DNA of 64,000 bases from JBBAGC01 sp964491265 (GCA_964491265.1 CAZBFP010000007.1:1-64000); one strand, 5' to 3'. Positions 1 through 8,338 are shown, numbered from the stretch's first letter. A program made the numbers and translations. Notes: a model not told the origin generated them from the letters alone.

Positions 1-56
1 ATTATCATTCTGAAAATATAATTGTTACCATTTTGATAACTATTCTCTTTATATTG
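1..56 (+). repeat. Dispersed intergenic repeat A, left half of interrupted copy 1
   Basis: This stretch matches the reverse complement of roughly 52600-52661 with scattered mismatches, including shared blocks such as CTGAAAATATAATT and TTTATATTG. The match breaks at base 56 and resumes after base 1693, so an insertion sequence has split this copy. The copy may begin left of the window. No coding potential was seen. Confidence 0.75.
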
Positions 57-83
57 CCCCCTGTGTCAGGGTAGTTGTCGTCT

Positions 84-137
84 AGTTGAAATATAAAGGA
101 TGAAAGGGTGAACCCCTGAATCCTTTATATTTCAACT
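84..137. other. 18-bp perfect inverted repeat ahead of transposase orfA
   Basis: Arms 84-101 and 120-137 are perfectly complementary, with an 18-nt spacer that holds a small AGGGT/ACCCC hairpin. The structure lies between the left end of the element and the orfA ribosome-binding site (AAGGAG, 141-146). In several insertion sequences such a hairpin blocks translation of transcripts entering from outside; that role here is inferred. Confidence 0.7.
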
Positions 138-152
138 TCAAAGGAGACGATA

Positions 153-623
153 ATGCAATTTACAGAAGGCTTTAAAAAAGCAATGATTGAGAAACTTTTA
201 ATACACGGTGGAAAAGGAATAACAGAATTAAGTAAAGAAATTGGAGTGTCAACACAAACACTTTACAATTGGCGGGATAAGTACTCAAATGGTCCGCAGG
301 TATTGAAAGCCAAAAGTCCACGCAAATGGAATATCAAAGATAAATATTCGGCTGTCCTTGAATCATCAAATTTATCGGAGCAGGAATTTGGAAGATGGCT
401 AAGAGAGACCGGCATACACAGTGAACATATTGAACTATGGAAAAAGGAGATTGAAGAGATGGTATCCTCGCCAAAAGATAAAGAAGAAATAAGGGAATTG
501 AAAAAGAAGAATAAAGAATTAGAAAAGGAACTTGCCCGCAAAGACAAAGCATTAGCTGAAATGGCAGCCCTTATAACCCTTAAAAAAAAAGCGGAAGTTA
601 TTTGGGGGGGAGAGGATCAATGA
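153..623 (+). CDS. IS3-type transposase OrfA (HTH, coiled coil)
   Basis: This is the small DNA-binding subunit of an IS3-type transposase, 156 residues. Residues 22-42 form a helix-turn-helix (ITELSKEIGVSTQTLYNW) that should bind the inverted repeats. Residues 105-146 are a lysine/glutamate-rich coiled coil like the leucine zipper of OrfA proteins. A strong AAGGAG lies seven bases before the ATG. The frame ends in TGA at 621-623, which overlaps the ATG of orfB. Just upstream are a run of nine A (582-590) and seven G (604-610). A -1 slip on the A run would fuse OrfA to OrfB, as in other IS3 elements. Translational coupling through the ATGA overlap is equally possible. Confidence 0.88.
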   Translation: MQFTEGFKKAMIEKLLIHGGKGITELSKEIGVSTQTLYNWRDKYSNGPQVLKAKSPRKWNIKDKYSAVLESSNLSEQEFGRWLRETGIHSEHIELWKKEIEEMVSSPKDKEEIRELKKKNKELEKELARKDKALAEMAALITLKKKAEVIWGGEDQ

Positions 624-1657
624 CATCGCTGGAAGAAAGAAACAAGATAATATTTCTTATCAAGGAAGCTGTTGATTCCGGGGCACGAAGAAGTAAAGCC
701 TGTGCGGTTATAGATCTGCCAGAGCGGACACTACAGCGATGGGAAAAATCAGAAAAGGGCGATTTGCGGCATTTAACAAAAAATGTCCCGGCAAACAAAA
801 TCACTACGGAAGAGAAAAATGAGATATTAGATATCTGCTGTTTACCGGAGTATAAAGACCTTTCACCTAATGTTATAGTGCCAATTTTGGCTGAAAAAGG
901 GCGTTATATTGCTTCAGAATCAACAATGTACCGTTTGCTGCGTATAGAAAAAATGCTTGCTCATCGATCTGAATGCGATCCGAAACAAAAAAGAAGTAAG
1001 CCAGGTGAGCTTAAAGCAACGGGGCCGGATCAGGTGTGGAGTTGGGATATAACATATTTGCTTTCTGAAATTAAAGGGAAATATTATTACCTGTATATGT
1101 TTGAAGATATATGGAGTAGAGCGATCAGAGGCTGGGAAATATTTGAAGAGGAGTCCGCTGAACATGCAGCTTCACTGATGAACAGAATCTGCATGAAAAA
1201 TAATGTAAGAGAAATTAGTCTACATTCAGATAATGGATCTCCGATGAAAGGTGCAACAATGCTTGCTACACTTCAGAGACTGGGGGTCATGCCTTCATTT
1301 TCACGGCCTCATGTGAGTGATGATAATCCCTACTCTGAATCACTTTTTAAAACATTAAAATACAGACCAGGATATCCAAAATTTTTTAATTCCCTAGAAG
1401 AAGCAAAAGAATGGGTTGCTCTCTTTGTTATGTGGTACAACAATGAGCATAGACATTCCAGTATAAAGTTTGTAACCCCGATGCAGAGACATACGAGAGA
1501 AGATATAAAAATACTTAAAAGGAGGCATGAAACATATACAAAAGCTCAGAAAAAAAATCCTGCAAGATGGTCCGGTGCAACGAGGAACTGGAATCATATA
1601 CAAGAGGTAACGTTGAATCCTGATAGTTTACAGGATAGATTAAAAAAAGTATCATAA
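620..1657 (+). CDS. IS3-type transposase OrfB (DDE integrase)
   Basis: This is the catalytic transposase. The N-terminal third resembles an HTH-plus-HTH_21 region, followed by an rve integrase core. The catalytic triad is visible: Asp in SWDIT (about residue 143), Asp in HSDNG (204) and Glu in NPYSES (240). The second Asp and the Glu are 35 residues apart, the DD35E spacing of IS3. I chose the ATG at 620 because it overlaps the orfA stop as ATGA and has GGGGAGAGGA in front. A TTG at 602 is the alternative. The frame is also open back to 584, which leaves room for a -1 frameshift from orfA. The gene is full length. Confidence 0.9.
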   Translation: MTSLEERNKIIFLIKEAVDSGARRSKACAVIDLPERTLQRWEKSEKGDLRHLTKNVPANKITTEEKNEILDICCLPEYKDLSPNVIVPILAEKGRYIASESTMYRLLRIEKMLAHRSECDPKQKRSKPGELKATGPDQVWSWDITYLLSEIKGKYYYLYMFEDIWSRAIRGWEIFEEESAEHAASLMNRICMKNNVREISLHSDNGSPMKGATMLATLQRLGVMPSFSRPHVSDDNPYSESLFKTLKYRPGYPKFFNSLEEAKEWVALFVMWYNNEHRHSSIKFVTPMQRHTREDIKILKRRHETYTKAQKKNPARWSGATRNWNHIQEVTLNPDSLQDRLKKVS

Positions 1658-1693
1658 AATTTAAAAAAACGACAACTGGCTTGACATTTTCCG

Positions 1694-1815
1694 ATTGTTC
1701 CGCATATCTTTTGCAAACTCAATAATTGAAAGGATTTTTTAATACTTTGATTCATCAACTTGCTCAAGTTTTTATTTTACGTGCCCCCTTTGGGGGACAG
1801 GGGGCCTTCTACGGA
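1694..1815 (+). repeat. Dispersed intergenic repeat A, right half of copy 1
   Basis: This is the continuation of the repeat interrupted by the insertion sequence. It aligns with the reverse complement of about 52489-52600, sharing TTGATTCATCA, CTTGCTCAAGTTTTTATTT and ACGTGCCCC..GGGGGACAGGGGGC. A shorter relative is at 7841-7923. The remaining sequence to 2233 has no gene I can support. Confidence 0.75.
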
Positions 1816-1984
1816 TGACATGTGCTTCACATAAAAATGTGGGTAGAAGTGAGCCACAGTGGAGAGGGGGAATAGTGACATGATATTCAGAAGACACAAT
1901 ATCTGTAGTTTCATAAATATTAAAGTTTTCTCTGAAACCTGAATTTTATGATTCAAAGCCCTCGACCTGCGGGGAGAATGGCAC

Positions 1985-2105
1985 GACGCCACAGGATGTG
2001 GCTAGGCAAACCTATTTGCTACATCCTGCAGTTGGTTTGCAGGCGCACCTCCTGTACGCACTGTCGAACACTGACAGGATGTCAAAAAAGTGTTCGACCG
2101 CCGGT
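1985..2105. other. Structured intergenic segment with two hairpins
   Basis: Arms 1992-2002 and 2018-2028 pair in 10 of 11 positions (CAGGATGTGGC with GCTACATCCTG). Arms 2063-2071 and 2090-2098 pair perfectly (GTCGAACAC with GTGTTCGAC). Short G+C-rich blocks follow. It lies about 130 bp before the next gene. It could be a degenerate repeat or a small structured RNA. I recognise no known family. Confidence 0.35.
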
Positions 2106-2233
2106 AGGCGGGGTGGGGTCAATCAGTCAAATTAAAGCTTGACCTGAACGGGATATTTACTGTCAAAATGGAATAATAGTATTTCTGTAAGAAATACTGT
2201 TTAAACTTCCAAAGGACGGGCCGCATAGAACCT

Positions 2234-3643
2234 ATGAACATAATTGCTATTATAATTTTTTCTCTCTATGCTGCTGTGGTAATGCTCCTGGGGTATATAA
2301 TAAAGGGTAACGGAAAGTATAAGTTCCCTGTAAGGAAAGCTGTTCACTTCGGCACAGGGATGCTTCTCCTTTATCTCACATTTATAGTTGAAAAGGAGAC
2401 ACTTCTTATTCTTATTATTCTTGGTACAATCCTTTCGCTCCTCACTTATTTTGTAAACAGTTTCAGCTATATTCATAAAACATCAGAGTCGAGTCTGGGA
2501 ACAATTTTTTATCCATTCGGACTTCTCGCTTCAATCCTCATCCTCTACCGCATGCCGCTTTACTACTTCCAGATATCCCTTCTTGTCCTGGCCCTTTCCG
2601 ACACAGTTGCCAATATCTGCGGACTTATAAGGAAAAGAAATTTTCGTTTTGCATTACTTAAGGATGAAAAAAGTCTTCTTGGTACTGCAGGTTTTGCTGT
2701 AACAGCATTTGCCATACATTTACTTATATTACCATCATCTTATTCCGGTATCTGGCTCTTCACATTATTTTCCGTGATCACTGCTTTACATCTGGAATTG
2801 ATTTCATTTAGAGGGTCAGATAATTTTACAATACCAGCAGGATCTGCAGTTTTTTTCCTTCTCATGGATTCAAAAATATTGAGTTATTCTTCGCTTTTCT
2901 ATCCTGTATTGATAATGATATTTATAGGAGGCGCTTATTTTTTTTACAGAAAAAATCTTCTTACAAGGTATGGCTCCCTTGGCGCATATTTAACAGGGAT
3001 ATATTTCTTTGTGATTCTCGATTACAGATTCGGTTTGCCTCTGCTCTTTTTTTTTATAACATCACTCATACTGACAAAATTAAATGGATGGAAAAATAAT
3101 AAAGCAGAGTCATCTGAAATAAGAAATATATGGCAGGTTTCAGCAAACTCTCTCCCTGCAATGCTTGTAAGCTTATCTTATCTTTTTACGGGTAGTGAAA
3201 TTTTTATTTATTTTTATATTGCTCTTATTGCAGCTGTTACAGCAGATACATGGGCCAGTGAAGCTGGGCCGTCATTGACCGGCAGGTGTTTCTCGCTCAG
3301 AAGTTTCAGGATTGAAAAATCGGGGATTCCCGGAGGGATATCTGTTCACGGTTCTTTGGCAGCCCTGGCTGGTGCAGGGTCGGTGTCGCTTTTAGGCTCT
3401 TATATTTTTTTTAACAGTGCGGATTATTCCATGATAATAATCTGCACTATGGCAGGATTTTTCTCCTCCTTTGCAGATTCATTTTTAAGTGCTTTTCTTG
3501 AACCGCTGCTTCTGCGGATGAAAAATTTTCAGCCCGGAATTAAAGAGGGGAGTGATTATCCGGCGCCGAATGATATTGTAAATCTTCTCGGCTCATCTGC
3601 TGCAGTCCCGCTTTTTATGATGCTCAGCTATGCAGCATTATAA
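2234..3643 (+). CDS. Fused polyprenol/phytol kinase-like and DUF92 membrane protein
   Basis: This 469-residue polytopic membrane protein has two parts. Residues 1-200 look like the CTP-dependent dolichol/phytol kinase family, with the RKAVHFGTG start, about six membrane helices and the DTVANICG motif near 125. Residues 215-469 match DUF92, the family of the plant phytyl-phosphate kinase VTE6, with the TADTWASEAG motif near 335 and GGISVHG near 375. In plants VTE5 and VTE6 act in sequence to phosphorylate phytol twice, so the fusion would channel a prenol to its diphosphate. That is family knowledge; the substrate here is unknown. The gene stands alone, with the mobile element upstream and a convergent pseudogene downstream. 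Confidence 0.72.
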   Translation: MNIIAIIIFSLYAAVVMLLGYIIKGNGKYKFPVRKAVHFGTGMLLLYLTFIVEKETLLILIILGTILSLLTYFVNSFSYIHKTSESSLGTIFYPFGLLASILILYRMPLYYFQISLLVLALSDTVANICGLIRKRNFRFALLKDEKSLLGTAGFAVTAFAIHLLILPSSYSGIWLFTLFSVITALHLELISFRGSDNFTIPAGSAVFFLLMDSKILSYSSLFYPVLIMIFIGGAYFFYRKNLLTRYGSLGAYLTGIYFFVILDYRFGLPLLFFFITSLILTKLNGWKNNKAESSEIRNIWQVSANSLPAMLVSLSYLFTGSEIFIYFYIALIAAVTADTWASEAGPSLTGRCFSLRSFRIEKSGIPGGISVHGSLAALAGAGSVSLLGSYIFFNSADYSMIIICTMAGFFSSFADSFLSAFLEPLLLRMKNFQPGIKEGSDYPAPNDIVNLLGSSAAVPLFMMLSYAAL

Positions 3644-3658
3644 TTGAAAAAAGAGTTC

Positions 3659-4127
3659 CTAAAATGGCCAGAAGAACATAAGTAGAGGTATGCTGAGAAT
3701 AACAATCAGTATTTCCAGCGGGAGTCCCATTCTCCAGTAGTCTGTAAAAGCGTATCCTCCAGGCCCCATAACCAGTGTATTGGACTGATGCCCGATAGGG
3801 GTAAGGAAAGCGCATGATCCTCCTATGGCTACTGCCATAAGGAAAGGATCGGCAGAAACATTTATTCCTGCGGCCACACTAATCGCAATAGGTGCCATTA
3901 GTACTACAGTTGCGGCATTATTTATTATATCTGAAATAAACATTGTTGCAACAAGAATTATTGTGAGTATCATCCATGGGGGCATAACACCGCCCATATC
4001 AAGAATTTGTGATGCGATAAGAGCTGCACCGCCGGTTGTTTCAAGAGCCTGCCCTACAGGTATCATCGCCCCATGCAAAGAGGAAAAGGGCGATGAGAAG
4101 TGTTAAAAATACGATGGACTGGTTCAT
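3659..4127 (-). pseudogene. SLC13/DASS-type permease remnant with large internal deletion
   Basis: The last 139 residues are the typical C-terminal part of an SLC13-family (divalent anion:Na+ symporter type) permease, with GGAALIASQ, an SDIINNAATVVLMAP helix and FLTPIGHQSNTLVMGPG. Upstream, an ATG at 4125-4127 with a good GGGAG site opens a frame for MNQSIVFLTLLIALFLFAWG, the usual first membrane helix of this family. The two parts lie next to each other in different frames. About 430 residues expected between them, including the first anion site and any TrkA-C domains, are absent. Both true ends kept and the middle lost indicates an internal deletion. The remnant should not transport. Confidence 0.8.
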
Positions 4128-4195
4128 TTACATCTCCCTGATTATATGAGTTGGAATATACACCAGGGAGATATAATTGTCAAGAGAGGATTTAA

Positions 4196-4819
4196 TCAAT
4201 TGATATTGAGTAGATTCTTTTTTTTCCTTAAATAGTGCCAGTAGATATAGAGTGCTGCAAGAAGAAATGAGAAAACGAGAAGCATAATAATTATCTGGTT
4301 AAGATAAATTTTTATAAGTTCCTGATTCTGTCCTACTATGTAACCGAGAAATGAAAGGATCGTCACCCATATGCCGGCTCCGGCTGAAGTAAAAAGAGAA
4401 AATCTTATCAGTTTCATTCCGGTTATCCCTGCTGGAAAAGAAATGTACTGGCGTACGCCGGGTATAAGCCGTGCTATGAAGGTTATAATCTCACCATGTC
4501 TTAAGAACATCCCTTCAACCTTGAGGAATTTCTCTTCATTAAAAAGTATATATTTCCCGTATTTGAGAAAGAAGGGTCTCCCCAGTTTGTAACCGAGAGT
4601 ATAATTAAATAGAGCACCTGCAAGACTCCCTGCTGTACCGCAGAATATTACCATAAACATATTCATCTCACCTGTAGTAGCAAGATAGCCTGCAGGTATC
4701 ATGACAACTTCAGAGGGGAAGGGGAAAAATGAGCTTTCCAGAAACATGAGAGCGAAAATTCCCGGATACCCCAGGCTTGATACTGTTTCTACTATGAATG
4801 TAATAATCTGCTGGAACAT
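4196..4819 (-). CDS. DedA family membrane protein
   Basis: This 207-residue inner-membrane protein has the DedA/VTT fold: the N-terminal re-entrant motif FLESSFFPFPSEVVMIPAG (about 27-45), then GTAGSLAGALFNYTLGYKLG (about 60-79), and the conserved FIARLIPGVRQYISFPAG block (about 113-130), followed by helices and a basic tail. DedA proteins recycle undecaprenyl phosphate or related lipid carriers across the membrane and support envelope homeostasis. The length and motif order are normal. It is a single gene downstream of the btu operon, separated from it by a 20-bp stem hairpin. A second, shorter member of the superfamily lies at 53255-53710. Confidence 0.88.
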   Translation of the reverse strand: MFQQIITFIVETVSSLGYPGIFALMFLESSFFPFPSEVVMIPAGYLATTGEMNMFMVIFCGTAGSLAGALFNYTLGYKLGRPFFLKYGKYILFNEEKFLKVEGMFLRHGEIITFIARLIPGVRQYISFPAGITGMKLIRFSLFTSAGAGIWVTILSFLGYIVGQNQELIKIYLNQIIIMLLVFSFLLAALYIYWHYLRKKKNLLNIN

Positions 4820-4919
4820 GTTTCACCCTTTTTCAAATTAGTTTAATTTTCAGAACAGAATTTATATTGTGTAAAAAAGATCAATCCAAAAACAGCGTTA
4901 ATCTTATAATTATAAAAAT

Positions 4920-4970
4920 GAATTATTTATTCTCCCCGCTGTCGTAGGCGGCGGGGAGAATAAATAATTC
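4920..4970. terminator. 20-bp perfect stem hairpin after btuD
   Basis: Arms 4920-4939 and 4951-4970 are perfect complements around an 11-nt loop. The inner stem is G+C-rich (CTCCCCGC) and the outer part A+T-rich, so it has a T-rich tail on either strand. It sits just beyond the 3' end of the minus-strand btu operon, where it probably ends transcription. Its GC core resembles the palindrome in the 121-bp MITE found elsewhere in the window. Confidence 0.6.
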
Positions 4971-5012
4971 TCTAATAACGATAAGTTTAGGAATATATAT
5001 ACTGACTTAAAT

Positions 5013-5807
5013 CTATTTTTTTGTAATATATTCAGGCACAGGGTATACAAAGGGCTTTTTTGTGATGGGATTTTCAAGAACCACGCAGGGAGTTTCAAAG
5101 AGCTCTTCAATAAGATTATATTTCAGCACTTCATCAGGTGTGCCGTCAAAAAATAGTTTACCATTCTTAAGTGCACAGATTCTTCCGCAGTAATCTGATG
5201 CAATATTCATGTCGTGGAGAACAGTAATTACTGTTGTACCTTTCAGATTCAGCCTGTGGAGTATGTCCATAATCAGAGTGGTGTGGTGTATGTCCAGATG
5301 CGACACAGGTTCATCAAGAATAATAATATCGCTGTTCTGCACAAGGGCCTGGGTAATAAAAACAAGCTGCTGCTCACCGCCGGATAACTCTGTAATCTGT
5401 CTGTTTAAAAGAGGGGATATGCCGGTCATCTCTACTGCTGAATTGATGATAGCCCTGTCATCTGCGGTTTCAATCTGCCACAGTTTCTGGTGCGGGAATC
5501 TCCCCAGCCTGATGAAGTCATATACGGTAAATGATAAAATATTTTCATGAAACTGATGAACAACAGAAAAATTCATTGCCAGATCTCTGCGGCTCTGTTT
5601 CTGCATGGGCCGGTTTCTGAAATGAATTGATCCTGATTGCGGTTTAATAATCCCGGCCATAATTTTTAGTATGGTGCTTTTCCCTGCTCCATTGGGGCCG
5701 ATTATAGCGATAAAATCCCCGCTCTTTACTTTCAGGGTTATATCATGGAGAACTGTAATGTCATCATAGGAGGCATCAATATTATTAAGTTCAAAGATGC
5801 TGCTCAT
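5013..5807 (-). CDS. btuD: B12 ABC transporter ATP-binding protein (BtuD-like)
   Basis: This 264-residue ATPase is the cytoplasmic motor of a cobalamin or siderophore-class importer. Visible motifs are Walker A GPNGAGKST (37-45), Q-loop VVHQFHE (about 82-88), signature LSGGEQQ (141-147), Walker B IIILDEP (161-167) and the switch histidine in TVLHDMN (about 196). It overlaps the permease gene by 4 nt (ATGA), so it is translationally coupled. It is the last gene of btuF-btuC-btuD. The family also serves iron siderophores; B12 is preferred here because of the divergent riboswitch-controlled receptor. Confidence 0.85.
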   Translation of the reverse strand: MSSIFELNNIDASYDDITVLHDITLKVKSGDFIAIIGPNGAGKSTILKIMAGIIKPQSGSIHFRNRPMQKQSRRDLAMNFSVVHQFHENILSFTVYDFIRLGRFPHQKLWQIETADDRAIINSAVEMTGISPLLNRQITELSGGEQQLVFITQALVQNSDIIILDEPVSHLDIHHTTLIMDILHRLNLKGTTVITVLHDMNIASDYCGRICALKNGKLFFDGTPDEVLKYNLIEELFETPCVVLENPITKKPFVYPVPEYITKK

Positions 5808-6787
5808 ACCGCATTCCTTTTATGGAAGATGAAAATAAGAAAAAATATTCCGCCGAAAAAATTTGTGATTATTCCAACAGGTATTTCATAGGGGGGTACA
5901 GCTGACCTGGCAAAGGTGTCAGCTGTCATTAGAAATAATCCCCCCGCCAGAGCAGATAGCGGAATAAGCCTTATATGCGCCGGGCCGAAAAAGAGGCGGA
6001 TAACATGGGGGATAATAAGCCCCACAAAGCCTACAATTCCGCAGAGTGAAACAGATAGAGCAGCAAGGAGTGATGCAATCCAGAATACTGCAGCAACATC
6101 TTTTTCCGTTACTCCCAGATTTTTTGAGAATGAATGTCCGAATGAAATTATATCAAGGTGCTTGTAATAGAGCATGGAAATAATTATAAGTATTGCAGCA
6201 GCAATAGATATTTCTGTGAGAATGCTGTACCGTGCTATAGAGAGATCCCCCATGAGCCACATAATAGCTTTGTGAACATGCTCCGCTTTTGCTGCTGAAT
6301 AAAGTAAAAGAACCGCTGCGGAGAATATAAAACTCAATGCAATCCCCGCAAGTATCATTGAGGATGTGCCGAATTTGAGACGCTTTGACATAAAGTAGAT
6401 GAGTGTAATTGTTACAAGGCCGCCTATAAAAGAGAAGAGCACAATAAATATATTTGCCATTGATAATACAATTGCAGCAGTGGCACCCAGTGCTGCACCG
6501 CTTGAAACACCTATAATAAAAGGGTCAGCCAGGGGATTTTTAAGAAGGGACTGAAACATTACTCCGCTCACAGCAAGTGAGGCGCCTACTGTCATTGCAA
6601 GAATTATCCTGATTAAACGCATTTTAACTATTATAAAGTTTTCCGGTACCGGTTCCGTGCCTGTGATGCCGGCAAAAATTTCTACAGGGCTTATAAATAT
6701 CGTACCCATGGATAGGGAAAAGAGAATCAGCAGGGCAGATATTATAATGAATATAATCGCGGGGAGTAAAATTTTTTTATGCTTCAT
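5804..6787 (-). CDS. btuC: B12 ABC transporter permease (BtuC-like, FecCD family)
   Basis: This 327-residue permease has the about ten helices of the FecCD family. Typical signatures are GVMFQSLLKNPLADPFIIGVSSGAA (split, about 79-103), ILAGIALSF (about 143-151) and GIVGFVGLIIPH (about 245-256), ending in EIPVGIITNFFGGIFFLIF. It forms the membrane channel with two copies of the ATPase and receives ligand from the binding lipoprotein encoded 5 bp upstream. Length and motifs are complete. It belongs to one operon with its neighbours on both sides. Confidence 0.87.
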   Translation of the reverse strand: MKHKKILLPAIIFIIISALLILFSLSMGTIFISPVEIFAGITGTEPVPENFIIVKMRLIRIILAMTVGASLAVSGVMFQSLLKNPLADPFIIGVSSGAALGATAAIVLSMANIFIVLFSFIGGLVTITLIYFMSKRLKFGTSSMILAGIALSFIFSAAVLLLYSAAKAEHVHKAIMWLMGDLSIARYSILTEISIAAAILIIISMLYYKHLDIISFGHSFSKNLGVTEKDVAAVFWIASLLAALSVSLCGIVGFVGLIIPHVIRLFFGPAHIRLIPLSALAGGLFLMTADTFARSAVPPYEIPVGIITNFFGGIFFLIFIFHKRNAV

Positions 6788-6792
6788 TGTTG

Positions 6793-7659
6793 TTATTTTC
6801 GCCCCCTATTTTTCAGGTAAAGATCAATCTTGTCCCATATTTCCTCAACTGAACTTACATAGTTGCCTGGTGTATAAAGAGCCACATTGTCCGGATTTAT
6901 TGAATAGATTTTAAGGGAAAGATCTTTCTCTTTTCTGTTGTAGCCTGAAAGGAGTCTGCTGAAAAATATTTCCCCATCAGGCATCATTGATAGAATAATC
7001 TCAGGCTTGAGTATTATGAGCGATTCAGCTGAAACCATGGGGTAGGCTTTTTCCAGATCATGATATACATTGATTCCCCCTGCGTCATTTATTATTCCGC
7101 TGATAAATGATAACCGGGAAACAGTAATAAGGGGTTCCTGGGAAACAAAAAAAGCCGCGGATGGTTTGACCCGGTTTTCTGCTGCTTTGATCTTTATCTC
7201 TTCAAGCTTTCTGTTATAGGCGTTAAGTTTTTCTTCAGCCAGTTTCTCTTTACCGAGTATCCGGGCAAGGGATCTATAATTATCACAAATGCTTTTGTAG
7301 TCAGCATTTTTTCTGAATGAAAAAAGTTTTATACCCATTGCAGTAAGCTGCTCTGTCCGTTGTACTGCCGCGTCTTCAACTGAGTAAAGCACAGCATCAG
7401 GTTTAAGAAGAATAATCTTTTCAACATTGGGATTGGTCAGGTTCCCCACAATCTCAACTTCATGAGGAAGAGGGGGTGAATAGGTTGTTACTCCCACAAG
7501 AAGCTGGGCGCTTTCAAGGTCAAGGATCTGGGCTGTAATCGAAGGGGAGAGGGATACAATCCTGCTGCTCTTCATATCTTCATGATGAGGGAGGGGTGTC
7601 TCACCCCTGCATGATAAAAGGAGCATTATGAGAATTGTAAGTGGTGCGGAATTTTTCAA
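6793..7659 (-). CDS. btuF: B12-binding lipoprotein (BtuF-like)
   Basis: This 288-residue periplasmic binding protein begins with a lipoprotein signal, LLLSC, cysteine at residue 16. The mature part shows the class III binding-protein fold: SSRIVSLSPSITAQILDL, then VGVTTYS, then VEKIILLKPDAVL, a long linking helix around 130-165, and a C-terminal lobe. The start is TTG, because AAGGAGA lies at proper spacing and no in-frame ATG is closer. It is first in the btuFCD operon. No cobalamin aptamer is visible in front of it, so its control may differ from that of the divergent receptor. Confidence 0.85.
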   Translation of the reverse strand: MKNSAPLTILIMLLLSCRGETPLPHHEDMKSSRIVSLSPSITAQILDLESAQLLVGVTTYSPPLPHEVEIVGNLTNPNVEKIILLKPDAVLYSVEDAAVQRTEQLTAMGIKLFSFRKNADYKSICDNYRSLARILGKEKLAEEKLNAYNRKLEEIKIKAAENRVKPSAAFFVSQEPLITVSRLSFISGIINDAGGINVYHDLEKAYPMVSAESLIILKPEIILSMMPDGEIFFSRLLSGYNRKEKDLSLKIYSINPDNVALYTPGNYVSSVEEIWDKIDLYLKNRGRK

Positions 7660-7840
7660 ACATTTCTCCTTATCTATGTACGGTTTTCCAGAGTGAAAGG
7701 CACTTATTGCCCCGACCCCCCTAACCCCCGGAGGGGGCAGTTGAAATATTATCTAATCTATATTTCAAAAATAGAATCATTAACTGATTTATTATATCCC
7801 CAGCTGCAATGTAGTTGCAAAGAATGATCATTATAACACA

Positions 7841-7923
7841 GGATTTTAAATCCTTTGATTTATCAACTTCATCAAGTTGTTTTTTACGTGCCCCCTTTGG
7901 GGGACAGGGGGAATGCTCCGGAT
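7841..7923 (+). repeat. Dispersed intergenic repeat A, truncated copy 2
   Basis: This stretch shares CCTTTGATT.ATCAACTT, CATCAAGTT, TTTTACGTGCCCCCTTTGGG and GGACAGGGGG with copy 1, but the left half is missing. It lies in the 500-bp gap between btuF and the riboswitch. The rest of that gap (7660-8162) holds G+C-rich hairpins, for example 8063-8085, and no gene I can support. Confidence 0.65.
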
Positions 7924-8162
7924 GATAAGGTCAGGAATAGAATATTTCGATTCTCCATCCTGTCAATGTATTTTTTATCTTGACATATATTCATCGAATC
8001 CATCTGTTTTAAATAATCAGTGTTTATTTCTTAATAACTATTTAGAATAATTTGCTTTAGACCCCCGTCGCCTTCGGCGCCGGGGATCAGTAAAAAAGCA
8101 TTGTCGAACTAAAATAGTTTTTCTGAAATTGTTACTGTAAAAAAATTGATCTTTACATAAAT

Positions 8163-8338
8163 AAATACTTTCCCTTCTGAAAAGAAGGCATCCCCTTAGG
8201 GGTGAGGGAATCCCGTTAAAATCGGGAGCGGACCCGCCGCTGTGACCGGGGACGAAAGCCGTAATATGCCACTGGCTCTTTTGCCGGGAAGGCGCGGTGA
8301 TTAGGACGATCCGGAAGCCAGAATACCTGACAGTATTT
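8163..8338 (+). promoter_or_regulatory. Cobalamin riboswitch aptamer
   Basis: The closing stem P1 pairs AAATACT (8163-8169) with AGTATTT (8332-8338). Inside are the conserved aptamer blocks: GGGAATCCCGTTAAAATCGGG, here split by a loop, then GAGCGGACCCGCCGCTGTGA, GGGACGAAAGCC, GCCACTGG, CGGGAAGGCG and the B12 box GGAAGCCAGAATACCTGAC. This matches the adenosylcobalamin riboswitch consensus. Vitamin B12 binding should lower expression of the TonB-dependent receptor downstream, through the terminator at 8395-8427. Confidence 0.93.

Larger units (their letters stand above)
57..1693 (+). mobile_element. IS3-family-like insertion sequence
   Basis: The element carries overlapping orfA and orfB transposase frames between imperfect terminal inverted repeats. 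The ends 57-81 and 1669-1693 are inverted copies that share TGTCA and AGTTGTCGT, 16 of 25 positions. The limits come from the uninterrupted repeat A copy near 52.5 kb: outside them the flanks rejoin, and ATTG stands on both sides (53-56 and 1694-1697), which would be a 4-bp target duplication. If the conserved TGTCA marks the true tip, the element is 64-1686 and no target duplication is visible. Both reading frames are open, so the copy looks intact. Confidence 0.85.

Noticed and set aside
1948..2142. 64-residue open frame in the gap after the insertion sequence
   Set aside because: It has no ribosome site, runs through hairpins, and its cysteine/arginine-rich text does not look like a protein.
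3825..4106. Plus-strand 93-residue frame opposite the SLC13 remnant
   Set aside because: It mirrors the conserved minus-strand transporter sequence and has no features of its own.
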